Assembly (NCBI GenBank): GCA_036136335.1
Contig: JAYZQT010000037.1
Coordinates: 4,190-68,189 of the forward strand
DNA from: JAYZQT01 sp036136335
GTDB lineage: Bacteria > Pseudomonadota > Alphaproteobacteria > MPNO01 > UBA830
Direction of reading: 5' to 3'
Length of the DNA: 64,000 bases
Position 1 is the first letter of the stretch; every line of letters begins with the position of its first letter. The position numbers and the translations under genes were made by a program. This document shows, in pieces, positions 44,705 to 52,741 of this stretch. Under the pieces are notes generated by a model. That model had not been told where the DNA came from. It worked only from the letters and a program-made list of their open reading frames with translations, and ran no database searches.

Positions 44705-45365
44705 CACCCAGGCCGGAACACTGAATGGTCTCGACGAGATACTAACCCCCACTCACACGGCTATGCTCGTCATCGACATGCAGAATGATTTCTGCGCCGA
44801 ACATGGATATATTCACACCACGCAGGGCGCCGACATGGGTGGCAACAAATCGCTGGCCGACCGAAGTGGCCGGCTTGTGGCAGCTGCCCGCGCATCCGGG
44901 GTGATGGTAGTCTGGATTAAAGCAATATACGATCACAACCTTCTCCCTGCGCCAATGCTTTCCAAAATGCTGGAGAAAGGAAAAGGTGACGTATGCTGCG
45001 CGTCTGACAGTTGGGGGGCGGAGTTTTATGAAATAGGTCCGGTCGAAGGAGAAATGGTGGTTGAAAAGCGCTGTTATTCTGCCTTCCACAATACCCAGCT
45101 GGACGACATATTGCGCCGCCGGGGAATTCGAAGCCTCGTGATGACCGGTGTGGCTACAAACGTGTGCGTGGAAAGTACATTGCGCGAGGCGTTCTTCCAC
45201 GGTTACTACAATGTCATGCCGCCTGACTGCGTTGGTAGCGCGAATGCAGCCCTGCACGAAGCGACTATCAAATCGGTAGAGTTTATTTTCGGGGAGGTTC
45301 CTGAGAGTGACACGGTAATGGATGTCTGGTTGGCGAATGCTGATTCTGCAACCCCAACGGCATGA
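44697..45365 (+). CDS. isochorismatase-fold cysteine hydrolase (amidase-type)
   Basis: 222 residues from ATG 44697, overlapping the ligB end by 8 bp; a longer frame from 44292 lies inside ligB and is rejected. The cysteine hydrolase triad is D27 (VIDMQNDF), K124 (VEKRCYSAF) and C157 (GVATNVCVES), which separates it from true isochorismatases lacking Cys. Relatives include N-carbamoylsarcosine amidase, maleamate amidase (NicF) and peroxyureidoacrylate hydrolase (RutB). Coupling to an extradiol dioxygenase suggests that it releases ammonia or a carbamoyl group from a ring-cleavage product; this is inference. Confidence 0.85.
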   Translation: MPDTQAGTLNGLDEILTPTHTAMLVIDMQNDFCAEHGYIHTTQGADMGGNKSLADRSGRLVAAARASGVMVVWIKAIYDHNLLPAPMLSKMLEKGKGDVCCASDSWGAEFYEIGPVEGEMVVEKRCYSAFHNTQLDDILRRRGIRSLVMTGVATNVCVESTLREAFFHGYYNVMPPDCVGSANAALHEATIKSVEFIFGEVPESDTVMDVWLANADSATPTA

Positions 45366-45433
45366 CGAGTGACATCACCTTCAAAAAATAGTCTTCAAAC
45401 GAGCCTGTTGCGCACAAAGGTTGTCGTCGGAGT

Positions 45434-46513
45434 TTAGACGCCTGACGGAGGGTGCCCTTCCCAAGCATCCTGGAGAAGGGTGCGGATGGCCGTGCGATCG
45501 TAATCCCTAAGATTGAAATAACGATCAATCATTATCCGGTCGGCAGCCTCGTCGAGCACGGACTCACTAAGGCCGAGGTCTTTCAATCCACTCAATGCAC
45601 CACTTTTACCCAATAACTCAAAGAGTGCGAGCGGTGCATCCATATCCTCGTCGCCAAAGGCCCGCGCTATCCCGCGCATGGCTTCTGGCGCAGCATTGCG
45701 GTTATAGCTTGTGGAATGGGGCAGAACGACGGCATGAGTGGGACCATGTGGCAAATCGAACCCACCACCAAGAACGTGTGCAATCTTGTGGTGGATTGTC
45801 GTTCCAGAGGACATCAGCGTCATGCCGCACAGCCAGGCGCCATGCATCGCCTCGGACCGGGCATCAATGTCGAGTGGATCACTCGCGAGTTTTACCAGCG
45901 CCGCTGACATTCTCTGTATTCCGTTTTCTGAATACATATTGCTTACCGGATTGGCATCCTTGCCAAGAAACGAACTAACCGCATGCGAGATTGAATTGAA
46001 CCCGCTTGCAACAGAAATATCGAGGGGTAACGCCAACGTGAGTTCCGGATCATAGATCAACGTCTTTGCCAACATCCTCATCGATCTGTGATTTGTGCGC
46101 ACTCCGTCACGCCCTATTATTCCCTGCAACGCGGTCGTTTCGGAGCCGGAGTAAGTAGTGACAATTCCAATAATCGGGATGTCCAATTCCAGTGCAATCG
46201 CCTTTGCCAAGCCGACAGCCGTACCGCCGCCATAAGAAACGAGACAGTCGGCATCAAGATCTGCCGCCATGGCCCGTCCGGCCTCTACAGCCTCGACAGG
46301 CACGAATATCCTGGCCGCATCACAAATTCCCACCAGACGGTCACCCAGTGCACTTACAATTGCACTGACGTCAGATACCCGACTTTTTGTGCAACACAAC
46401 ATCACGCGATTGGCATCCAGACCTCGCACTTCGTCTGGCAGCACGTCAACGCAGCCTGCGCCATGAAAAACGCGACACGGCATACCCACATGGATGAAGC
46501 GTTGCACGGTCAT
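45434..46513 (-). CDS. iron-type alcohol dehydrogenase, maleylacetate reductase-like
   Basis: 359 residues from the ATG at 46513; a GTG at 46543 is also in frame. The nucleotide site SYGGGTAVGLAKAIALE and TTYSGSETTALQGI are typical of maleylacetate reductases. The metal region has GFNSISHAVSSF and IHHKIAHVLGGGFDLPHG: an Asn stands where iron alcohol dehydrogenases have the metal-binding Asp, as in known maleylacetate reductases. Maleylacetate reductase reduces maleylacetate to 3-oxoadipate after hydroxyquinol or gentisate-type cleavage. The gene is divergent from the cupin and converges on the isochorismatase gene. Confidence 0.82.
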   Translation of the reverse strand: MTVQRFIHVGMPCRVFHGAGCVDVLPDEVRGLDANRVMLCCTKSRVSDVSAIVSALGDRLVGICDAARIFVPVEAVEAGRAMAADLDADCLVSYGGGTAVGLAKAIALELDIPIIGIVTTYSGSETTALQGIIGRDGVRTNHRSMRMLAKTLIYDPELTLALPLDISVASGFNSISHAVSSFLGKDANPVSNMYSENGIQRMSAALVKLASDPLDIDARSEAMHGAWLCGMTLMSSGTTIHHKIAHVLGGGFDLPHGPTHAVVLPHSTSYNRNAAPEAMRGIARAFGDEDMDAPLALFELLGKSGALSGLKDLGLSESVLDEAADRIMIDRYFNLRDYDRTAIRTLLQDAWEGHPPSGV

Positions 46514-46607
46514 CTTCCCCAACAGTTCCGTTAAATTACGCACAGCGATTGCGCGAGGGTCGGCGATGGCACAATATTGCGTAAATTCATCACGCCGGAA
46601 ACACGCA

Positions 46608-47006
46608 ATGTCAGAAAATAAAATTCATACAGACTTTATGGTCAGACGCGCAAAAGAAAATCCCTTCGTGAGCGGAGGACTGCGTGTCTACCGCGAATAC
46701 CGCGATCTCGGCATCGGGAAAGCAACGGCAGGCCGAGTGCACGCCCATATTATCCGGACCACGAAACCTTGCCCCGAAGGGGGCAGCGGGCTGCACTATC
46801 ACGACGTTGACTTCCAGATGGTTATGGTGATGAAAGGCACTTCCACCGTTTGGTTTGAAGGAGAAGGCGAAGTGACATTTGAAGAAGGCGACACATGGAT
46901 CCAGCCACCGGGGATCAAACACAATGTTCTTTACTATTCGGAGGATTACCAGGTGTTGGAAATCACTCTGCCTGAAAAGTACGAAACGGTTCAGGTGAAC
47001 GACTGA
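46608..47006 (+). CDS. single-domain cupin protein
   Basis: 132 residues from ATG 46608 (GGAAA upstream); the longer open frame overlaps the divergent dehydrogenase start. Cupin motif 1 is GSGLHYHDVDFQMVMVMKG with the metal-binding His pair and Gln/Glu, and motif 2 is PPGIKHNVLYYS with the third His. Small cupins in aromatic clusters act as ring-cleavage dioxygenases, isomerases or ligand sensors. It might be an auxiliary or true ring-cleavage enzyme, but sequence alone cannot decide. Converges on the amidohydrolase gene. Confidence 0.75.
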   Translation: MSENKIHTDFMVRRAKENPFVSGGLRVYREYRDLGIGKATAGRVHAHIIRTTKPCPEGGSGLHYHDVDFQMVMVMKGTSTVWFEGEGEVTFEEGDTWIQPPGIKHNVLYYSEDYQVLEITLPEKYETVQVND

Positions 47007-47030
47007 GAGGTTTGTTTCCAATGGGCCCGT

Positions 47031-48026
47031 TCAGTCAAAGGATCGGTTCATAAGTTTTTCAGCATTTGATTTGTAAATTTTAGCCTGAACGTCAGCCTCG
47101 AGTTCCATTTTCTTCAAGGATTCAAACGTTTCAGCTACTGGAGCGAATGGCGCGTCGGTTGAAAAAACCACGTGATCCGGACCAAAATAATCAATCCCCG
47201 TAGTAAAAGCGGACGAAGATCCAAACATCGCGGTATCGCCGTAGAACATCTTGAAATATTCCCCATGCGGGCGTTTCAGGGACGACAAAACTTCCGAATA
47301 GTCCTCGTCGGAAGTCCGTGCGCCAAGAACGGCGAGGCCCGCGCCAACACGTTCCTCGAAATAGGGGATCATGCCACCAAGATGATGGGTAAGGATCTTG
47401 ATACCCGGATATCGGTCGAAAATCCCCCAAAGCACCAACCGCACCATCGCAACGGATGTTTCGTAAGGCCAGCCTAGTGCCCACCAGATCTCGTAACGAG
47501 ATTTTTCTTCTCCCGCGTAGTCAGTCATGTCAGAGGTGCGAGCCGGATGCATCCAGATGGGGAGGTCATAATCGGCCATCGCAGCAAAAACAGGCTCGAA
47601 ATCCGGGTGATCAAGCGGGCGCCCGGCCACATTTGTAAAAATTTGTACGCCGACGGCACCCAGATCACGCACAGCCCGGTGCAATTCCTCCATCGTTTCA
47701 TCCATCGAATGCATTGCCAATGCTGCAACAAACCCGGGAAACCGGTCGGAGTTTTTCTCAACCATGCCTGCCATCGTATCGTTGCCAATCCGGGCCAGTT
47801 CCATGCCCTGCTGCGGAGTGGTGATATCCTCGATTGGAGGATTCGGAAGGGAGATTATTTGGCGATAATCCCCAAATGGGTCCATTGCCCGAAAACGTGC
47901 ATCGAGGTTATGCACCGCGGTCACTGACTGCATGCGCTTACCGATATTGCCGAGTTTTGGAGCGATCTGGCTCATGCGATCATAGAAAGCGTTCGGAAAA
48001 ATATGAGTGTAGATATCAATATACAT
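47031..48026 (-). CDS. ACMSD-type amidohydrolase (decarboxylase or hydratase) with altered first metal motif
   Basis: 331 residues from the ATG at 48026, preceded by GGGGGATCTAC. The fold matches Amidohydro_2: IWMHPAR (H160), ILTHHLGGMIPYFEER (H214/H215) and FSTDAPFAP (D291). At the N-terminus, where the family normally has D-x-H-x-H, the sequence is IDIYTHIFP: Tyr6 replaces the first His and H8 remains. Relatives include ACMSD, gamma-resorcylate decarboxylase and 5-carboxyvanillate decarboxylase. Decarboxylation of an aromatic acid or hydration of a ring-cleavage product fits the context. Divergent from the radical SAM gene. Confidence 0.82.
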   Translation of the reverse strand: MYIDIYTHIFPNAFYDRMSQIAPKLGNIGKRMQSVTAVHNLDARFRAMDPFGDYRQIISLPNPPIEDITTPQQGMELARIGNDTMAGMVEKNSDRFPGFVAALAMHSMDETMEELHRAVRDLGAVGVQIFTNVAGRPLDHPDFEPVFAAMADYDLPIWMHPARTSDMTDYAGEEKSRYEIWWALGWPYETSVAMVRLVLWGIFDRYPGIKILTHHLGGMIPYFEERVGAGLAVLGARTSDEDYSEVLSSLKRPHGEYFKMFYGDTAMFGSSSAFTTGIDYFGPDHVVFSTDAPFAPVAETFESLKKMELEADVQAKIYKSNAEKLMNRSFD

Positions 48027-48195
48027 GTAGATCCCCCATTGTGCCGGGAGAGAGTAGCGCATTTGCGATGGGCACCGGTAGTTCCAAGAACAGAAAGAGT
48101 AATTTTCACGCCAATAAAACGCACCCGCATGGTGGGACAAAACAACTTTGTGCTAGGAACAGGCGCAAACAAATGACCAACTCAGAGGAATACCC

Positions 48196-49155
48196 GTGGT
48201 CCCAGCATCAAGCAATATCATAGCAAACCTTAATTCTGCTAAATTTCAGGACGCTGCCATCACGGCCGACGGAAAGGCAAGGGCATCCGTATCGCTCGCA
48301 AAACTGCAAACCCTGTGGATAAATACCGGCACGCTGTGCAACCTTACCTGCAATAATTGTTATATTGAGTCGAGTCCTACGAACGACAGGTTGGTATATG
48401 TCTCAGCGGAGGAAGTGAAAACGTTTCTGGAAGAGATAATCCGGGATGAACATAAAACCGAAGAGATCGGATTTACGGGTGGCGAACCTTTCATGAACCC
48501 CGAAATTATCGAGATGCTCAATTTGGCGCTTTCACTTAACTACCGCGCGTTAATACTGACCAATGCGATGAAGCCAATGCGGAAGGTCCATAGTGATCTG
48601 ATGGCGCTAAACGCAAAATATGGCGATAGGCTTGTTTTGAGGGTATCCATCGACCATTACACTCAAAGCCAGCATGAGAAAGAACGCGGCAAACAGTCCT
48701 GGGCGGACGCCATTGAAGGGCTTTCGTGGTTATCACAGAACGGGTTCAACGTGCGCGTCGCAGGCCGCACCATTTGGAGTGAAACCGAGAAAGGCCTGCG
48801 CGCCGGTTACAGCAAACTGTTTAAGGAGCACAACCTGAAGATAGATCCGGAAAACCCGATAGACCTTGTTCTATTTCCTGAGATTGACGGAAACGCGGAC
48901 GTGCCGGAGATTACGACCGAATGCTGGGACATCCTGAACGTGTCACCGAACGCCATGATGTGTGCCTCATCGCGCATGGTTGTCAAACGCCGGGGGATGA
49001 TCTCTCCGGTCGTTGTGCCATGCACGCTTCTGCCCTACGGCGAGCGTTTTGAAATGGGCGTTACCCTTGCAGACGCCACAACGGAGGTCCCATTGAACCA
49101 TCCGAATTGTGCGAGGTTTTGCGTTTTCGGTGGAGGTAGCTGCAGCCAAGGGTGA
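48196..49155 (+). CDS. radical SAM protein with C-terminal cysteine-rich (Twitch/SPASM-like) part
   Basis: 319 residues from GTG 48196, with GAGGAA 5-6 bases upstream. The radical SAM cluster motif C-x3-C-x2-C is C48, C52, C55 (GTLCNLTCNNCYI), and IGFTGGEPFMNP is the SAM-binding GGE motif. Five further cysteines near the end (AMMCASS, VVVPCTLL, HPNCARFC, GGSCS) could hold an auxiliary Fe-S cluster. Such proteins modify peptides, make cofactors or rearrange small molecules. No precursor peptide or cofactor gene is obvious beside it. It sits alone between the divergent amidohydrolase gene and the convergent dienelactone hydrolase gene. Confidence 0.85.
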   Translation: MVPASSNIIANLNSAKFQDAAITADGKARASVSLAKLQTLWINTGTLCNLTCNNCYIESSPTNDRLVYVSAEEVKTFLEEIIRDEHKTEEIGFTGGEPFMNPEIIEMLNLALSLNYRALILTNAMKPMRKVHSDLMALNAKYGDRLVLRVSIDHYTQSQHEKERGKQSWADAIEGLSWLSQNGFNVRVAGRTIWSETEKGLRAGYSKLFKEHNLKIDPENPIDLVLFPEIDGNADVPEITTECWDILNVSPNAMMCASSRMVVKRRGMISPVVVPCTLLPYGERFEMGVTLADATTEVPLNHPNCARFCVFGGGSCSQG

Positions 49156-49210
49156 CTGACCAGTCCCCGTCTTTGCAAGCTCTGACGCGCCAGGCATGCT
49201 AATGCTGCCC

Positions 49211-49918
49211 TTACAGGTTGCTGGCCAACCAAGATATCATTTTCTCGAACGAATTGGCGGTCGCCGCAGCGCGATAACCCTGTGGATTGGTAAAATTCTG
49301 AAACGCGTGTCCGCAGCCTTCATAGGAATGAAATTCGTGCTCGACATTAAGCTCAGTTAACCTTGTACCGATCTTTGCAACGTCACGGGGTGAAGGATTT
49401 TCATCGTCTTTACCGAAAAAGCCAATTACGGGGCCCCGCAGGCTCCCAAGCATGTCGAAGGGTGTTTCATTGCCTTCACCCCAGGAGACGAACATATTGC
49501 CGCCATAATAAACGATGTTGCATTTAAAAGCCTTAATATAAGCAGCCCCAAGGAATGACACACGCCCCCCCATACAGTGCCCGGCAATTCCAAGCCTTTC
49601 ATTATCGACCAGATCCTCTTTTTGCAGAAAAGACACAACGTTATTAATGTCACCGACAATTTGGACATCATTGAGGTTCTGGAGTGACACTCGGGTATCT
49701 TCGCCTTCAGGCCGACGATGGTGCAAATCAGGCGCTACGGCAACGTATCCGTTTGCTGCCAGGTCCTGAACGAACTTGGTGGTTGCCGCATCAATACCTG
49801 CCCGATGGTGGGCGACGACAATAGCAGGAAATGGTCCTGCACCGGAGGGCATATCAAGAAATACTTCCATCCCATTGTCATTGGTGTCCAGCATTTCCCG
49901 TCGGGCGTTTGATCCCAT
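49211..49918 (-). CDS. dienelactone hydrolase-family protein
   Basis: 235 residues from the ATG at 49918 (GGGGAG 8 bases upstream; another ATG at 49933). The alpha/beta hydrolase nucleophile is the Cys in IAGHCMGGRVS, typical of dienelactone hydrolases, with Asp in FFGKDDENPSP and His in YEGCGHAFQNF. FLDMPSGAGPFPAIVVAHHRAG is the characteristic N-terminal block. Dienelactone hydrolase converts dienelactone to maleylacetate, the substrate of the maleylacetate reductase-like enzyme 3 kb away. Other ester substrates remain possible. Converges on the radical SAM gene. Confidence 0.87.
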   Translation of the reverse strand: MGSNARREMLDTNDNGMEVFLDMPSGAGPFPAIVVAHHRAGIDAATTKFVQDLAANGYVAVAPDLHHRRPEGEDTRVSLQNLNDVQIVGDINNVVSFLQKEDLVDNERLGIAGHCMGGRVSFLGAAYIKAFKCNIVYYGGNMFVSWGEGNETPFDMLGSLRGPVIGFFGKDDENPSPRDVAKIGTRLTELNVEHEFHSYEGCGHAFQNFTNPQGYRAAATANSFEKMISWLASNL

Positions 49919-49969
49919 CAGGCCACTCCCCATTCAGAATTGTCGATTTGAACCAATCCAAGTCTGCTT

Positions 49970-50953
49970 TCAGGCGTCTGCCCGTTTACGCACGTTTTTC
50001 CTCTGCTTCAGTTTCGTGTCGCGCTTTTCTCTTGTTGGCGGCAGTATATCCTTACGTTTGATTCCCTCAGAAAGCATCCATTCAGCAAAGGTCTCGGGGG
50101 CAGGATCCCAATTTCCAGGTTTCCAGTCTTCTGTTAGAAAGTCTTCATCGCAGAAATACTCCGTTGCACCGCCCGCCGGGCAATCAAAATACCAAAAGTA
50201 ACATGAAGAAACATGATGACGACCCGGGCCAACCGCTACTTTATATTTCTTGTTCTGAAAATAGGTGCCTCCAGCAAAAAGCTCGTGGATATCTTCCACG
50301 CCAAACGCTACGTGGTTAATCCCCGGTTTTCCGTCTGCCGCTTCAAGAAAGAAAAGATTATGGTGTCCGCCGCGCTTCGCCGCCCTCATGAATATGCCGC
50401 GACCGGTATAATAGTCGGAAACGTGAAAGCCTAGGCGCTCGGTGTAGAAAGCTTCCATCTTGCTGATATCGGGAGCCATAAACACACAATGGCCTATATG
50501 GGATGGTGTCGCTCGTTCATGGTATGTCGCGCGGGCGTTGACGCGGCCGGCGTTCGCCAGTGAGTTCATGGGTTGAGCTTTGTCTTTAAGGGTGTGCCGA
50601 CGTGAAACGCGGAATGCAATTCCGAGCCCCAGATCGTCAGTCGAGTGAAGCGTCCCATCCCTGTCCACGTGAACATCGCGGTCTTTTGCCAGTTCCCTCT
50701 CAATCCTCCTGAGATCGGCCTTCGCAGTTACACCCCACACAATCTCGCGTACGGTTGATCCTGTCTGGATTGCCTTCGGTAACCCTTTGGCGCCACGACG
50801 ATGAAGTATAATCTGGGATCCATCGAGTGTTGCAAAGACTGCCCGGTTCTTTCCTCCGGAAATTTTTTTTAGCCCCCAATCCGCAAAGTACCGACTGCAT
50901 TTTTCCATATTTCCAACGCCATATACGACAGCATCAATCCCGTTCAGCGACAT
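49970..50953 (-). CDS. two-domain VOC protein, type I extradiol dioxygenase-like
   Basis: 327 residues with two vicinal-oxygen-chelate modules. The C-terminal module has the metal triad: His in SHIGHCVFMAPD, His in GGHHNLFFLEA, and Glu in GGATEYFCDED. The N-terminal module (INGIDAVVYGVGNMEKCSRY-like) is degenerate, as in catechol 2,3-dioxygenases. The protein ends in an unusually basic tail (EKRDTKLKQRKNVRKRADA). A second ring-cleavage enzyme besides LigAB is likely. It lies 51 bp upstream of the dienelactone hydrolase gene in the same direction, and is divergent from the AMP-ligase gene. Confidence 0.8.
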   Translation of the reverse strand: MSLNGIDAVVYGVGNMEKCSRYFADWGLKKISGGKNRAVFATLDGSQIILHRRGAKGLPKAIQTGSTVREIVWGVTAKADLRRIERELAKDRDVHVDRDGTLHSTDDLGLGIAFRVSRRHTLKDKAQPMNSLANAGRVNARATYHERATPSHIGHCVFMAPDISKMEAFYTERLGFHVSDYYTGRGIFMRAAKRGGHHNLFFLEAADGKPGINHVAFGVEDIHELFAGGTYFQNKKYKVAVGPGRHHVSSCYFWYFDCPAGGATEYFCDEDFLTEDWKPGNWDPAPETFAEWMLSEGIKRKDILPPTREKRDTKLKQRKNVRKRADA

Positions 50954-51079
50954 CGAATTTCCCCATTTTCAGCGCTCACCCAAGAAGAGAATTTATAGCC
51001 ACTTACGCGACGCGTCCAACGGCAATATAGACGCTGGGCAAGAGCATCGGCATATTGTTCGCAGATTGACAATGAGAGG

Positions 51080-52609
51080 ATGAGAGTTTCAGTGCTACTG
51101 GGAGAAATTCTTCGGCTGGCAACACAGCGTGATCCCGGCAAAACCGCCATCATCGCGGGAGATGTTGAATTCACCTATACAGAATACAATGCTGCCGCAA
51201 ACCGTTTTGCAAACCTGCTTTTAGACGCGGGCATAAAGATTGGTGACCGCATCGCATCGGTCCTTTTCAATACACCGGAATACGGGATTGTTCACTTTGG
51301 AAACGCGCGTGCTGGCAGCATACTGGTTCATATATCCCCGATGTACGCCGCACCAGCAATCGCTGGGATTGTAAAAAAAACCCGCCCGCGCCTGCTGATA
51401 GTGGATGCCGCCATCGCTGAAAAGATCGACCAAATCAGTGATCAAATTCCGTGGGTTGAACGCATTATTATTTTGGGTGATGCGTTTCAAAGAGAAGTCG
51501 GGTCGCATCCGGTCAACTATCCAGCCCTGCAGTTAGACCCCTCCGCGCCCGTCGCCATGACGTTTACCGGCGGGACGACTGGAGAACCGAAGGGCGCTGT
51601 AGTCAGCCATACGGCACGCTACGTGTCTGCATGGACGACGGCGCTGGAACATCACGTGACGGGCCGGGACATCGCGGGCGTGGTTACGCCAATGTTTCAC
51701 GCCGTTAGCCTCATGATCTGGTATCAATCGACAATTCTGGCAGGTTGTACATCGGTGATTTTTAGGAGATGGGATCCGGGGGAATTTCTCGAACAGACAG
51801 AGCGTCATGGCATCTCAACCGTTTTTATGGTTCCGGTACAGGTCCGTGACCTTCTGGAATCAGATGGCTTCAGTCCAGACCGATTGGCTACGCTAAAAAA
51901 TATCGGTGTTGGGGGGGCAATGACACCAGCAGGACTTATAGATCATTGCCGTGCCGCGCTGCCGCATTGCGGTTACACGGACCATTACGGGCAATCAGAA
52001 ACCGGTCCACTTACTATTCTGAAACCGTGGGACGCCGAAAGCCACAAGGGTACAATTGGGCGTCCGGCAACCGGCGTAGATATTCGCATTGTAGACGAAG
52101 AAGGAACAATGGTCCCACCGGGAGAAATTGGGGAACTGATTTGCCGGGGTCCGTTCCTTATGGACGGGTATTTTGAGAGCGACGCGGAAACCAGGGAATA
52201 TTTCAGGAACGACGATGGCTGGGGCTGGTCTGGCGATCTCGCCACGATGGACGAGGACGGATTTATCAAGCTGGTCGGACGTTCAAAGGAAATGATCGTC
52301 TCCGGTGGCATTAATATCTATCCAAGGGAGATAGAGGTCGTCCTCGAAGCCCATCCCTCTGTCGACGAGTGCACAGTATTCGGTGTCCCCGACGAACGCT
52401 GGGGCGAGTCGTTGGTTGCCTATGTCGTGCTTCTGGGGAACACAATCGCTACCGAGGATGAACTTTCCAGATACTGCAGCGATCAACTCGCACGATACAA
52501 AAGGCCGAGGCAGGTGGTGTTCGTTCCAAACATACCCAAAACACCATCAGGGAAAATCCAGAAACCCCTTTTGCGGGAGGCCTTCCTCGCGGGGGGCATC
52601 CTGCCCTGA
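51080..52609 (+). CDS. AMP-forming acyl/aryl-CoA synthetase
   Basis: 509 residues. The P-loop-like motif MTFTGGTTGEPKGAVVSH, the DHYGQSETGP motif, the ATP-binding GWGWSGDLATMDEDG and the C-terminal catalytic Lys in PKTPSGKIQK are all present. The family makes acyl-CoA through acyl-AMP; the carboxylate (aromatic or fatty) is not known. The ATG at 51080 directly abuts GAGAGG; a GTG at 51092 would have better spacing. It opens a rightward run with a hydrolase, two LLM proteins and a second hydrolase, although a 132-bp gap follows it. Confidence 0.86.
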   Translation: MRVSVLLGEILRLATQRDPGKTAIIAGDVEFTYTEYNAAANRFANLLLDAGIKIGDRIASVLFNTPEYGIVHFGNARAGSILVHISPMYAAPAIAGIVKKTRPRLLIVDAAIAEKIDQISDQIPWVERIIILGDAFQREVGSHPVNYPALQLDPSAPVAMTFTGGTTGEPKGAVVSHTARYVSAWTTALEHHVTGRDIAGVVTPMFHAVSLMIWYQSTILAGCTSVIFRRWDPGEFLEQTERHGISTVFMVPVQVRDLLESDGFSPDRLATLKNIGVGGAMTPAGLIDHCRAALPHCGYTDHYGQSETGPLTILKPWDAESHKGTIGRPATGVDIRIVDEEGTMVPPGEIGELICRGPFLMDGYFESDAETREYFRNDDGWGWSGDLATMDEDGFIKLVGRSKEMIVSGGINIYPREIEVVLEAHPSVDECTVFGVPDERWGESLVAYVVLLGNTIATEDELSRYCSDQLARYKRPRQVVFVPNIPKTPSGKIQKPLLREAFLAGGILP

Positions 52610-52619
52610 TTAGCAAAGG

Positions 52620-52635
52620 TGCCCCCTTTGGGGCA
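52620..52635 (+). other. hairpin after the AMP-ligase gene
   Basis: TGCCCC (52620-52625) and GGGGCA (52630-52635) form a 6-bp stem with a 4-nt loop, 10 bp after the ligase stop. There is no T-run. It may reduce transcription into the downstream hydrolase/LLM genes or protect the mRNA end. Confidence 0.4.
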
Positions 52636-52741
52636 GGGTCGCTTGCCATAGGAAGTTGACCCAGATAATCTGCAAATCATTAGGTACCAAAGTAAATTCG
52701 GGCTTTTCGATCAAATCCCGGAACAAGGGACAAAAAACACA

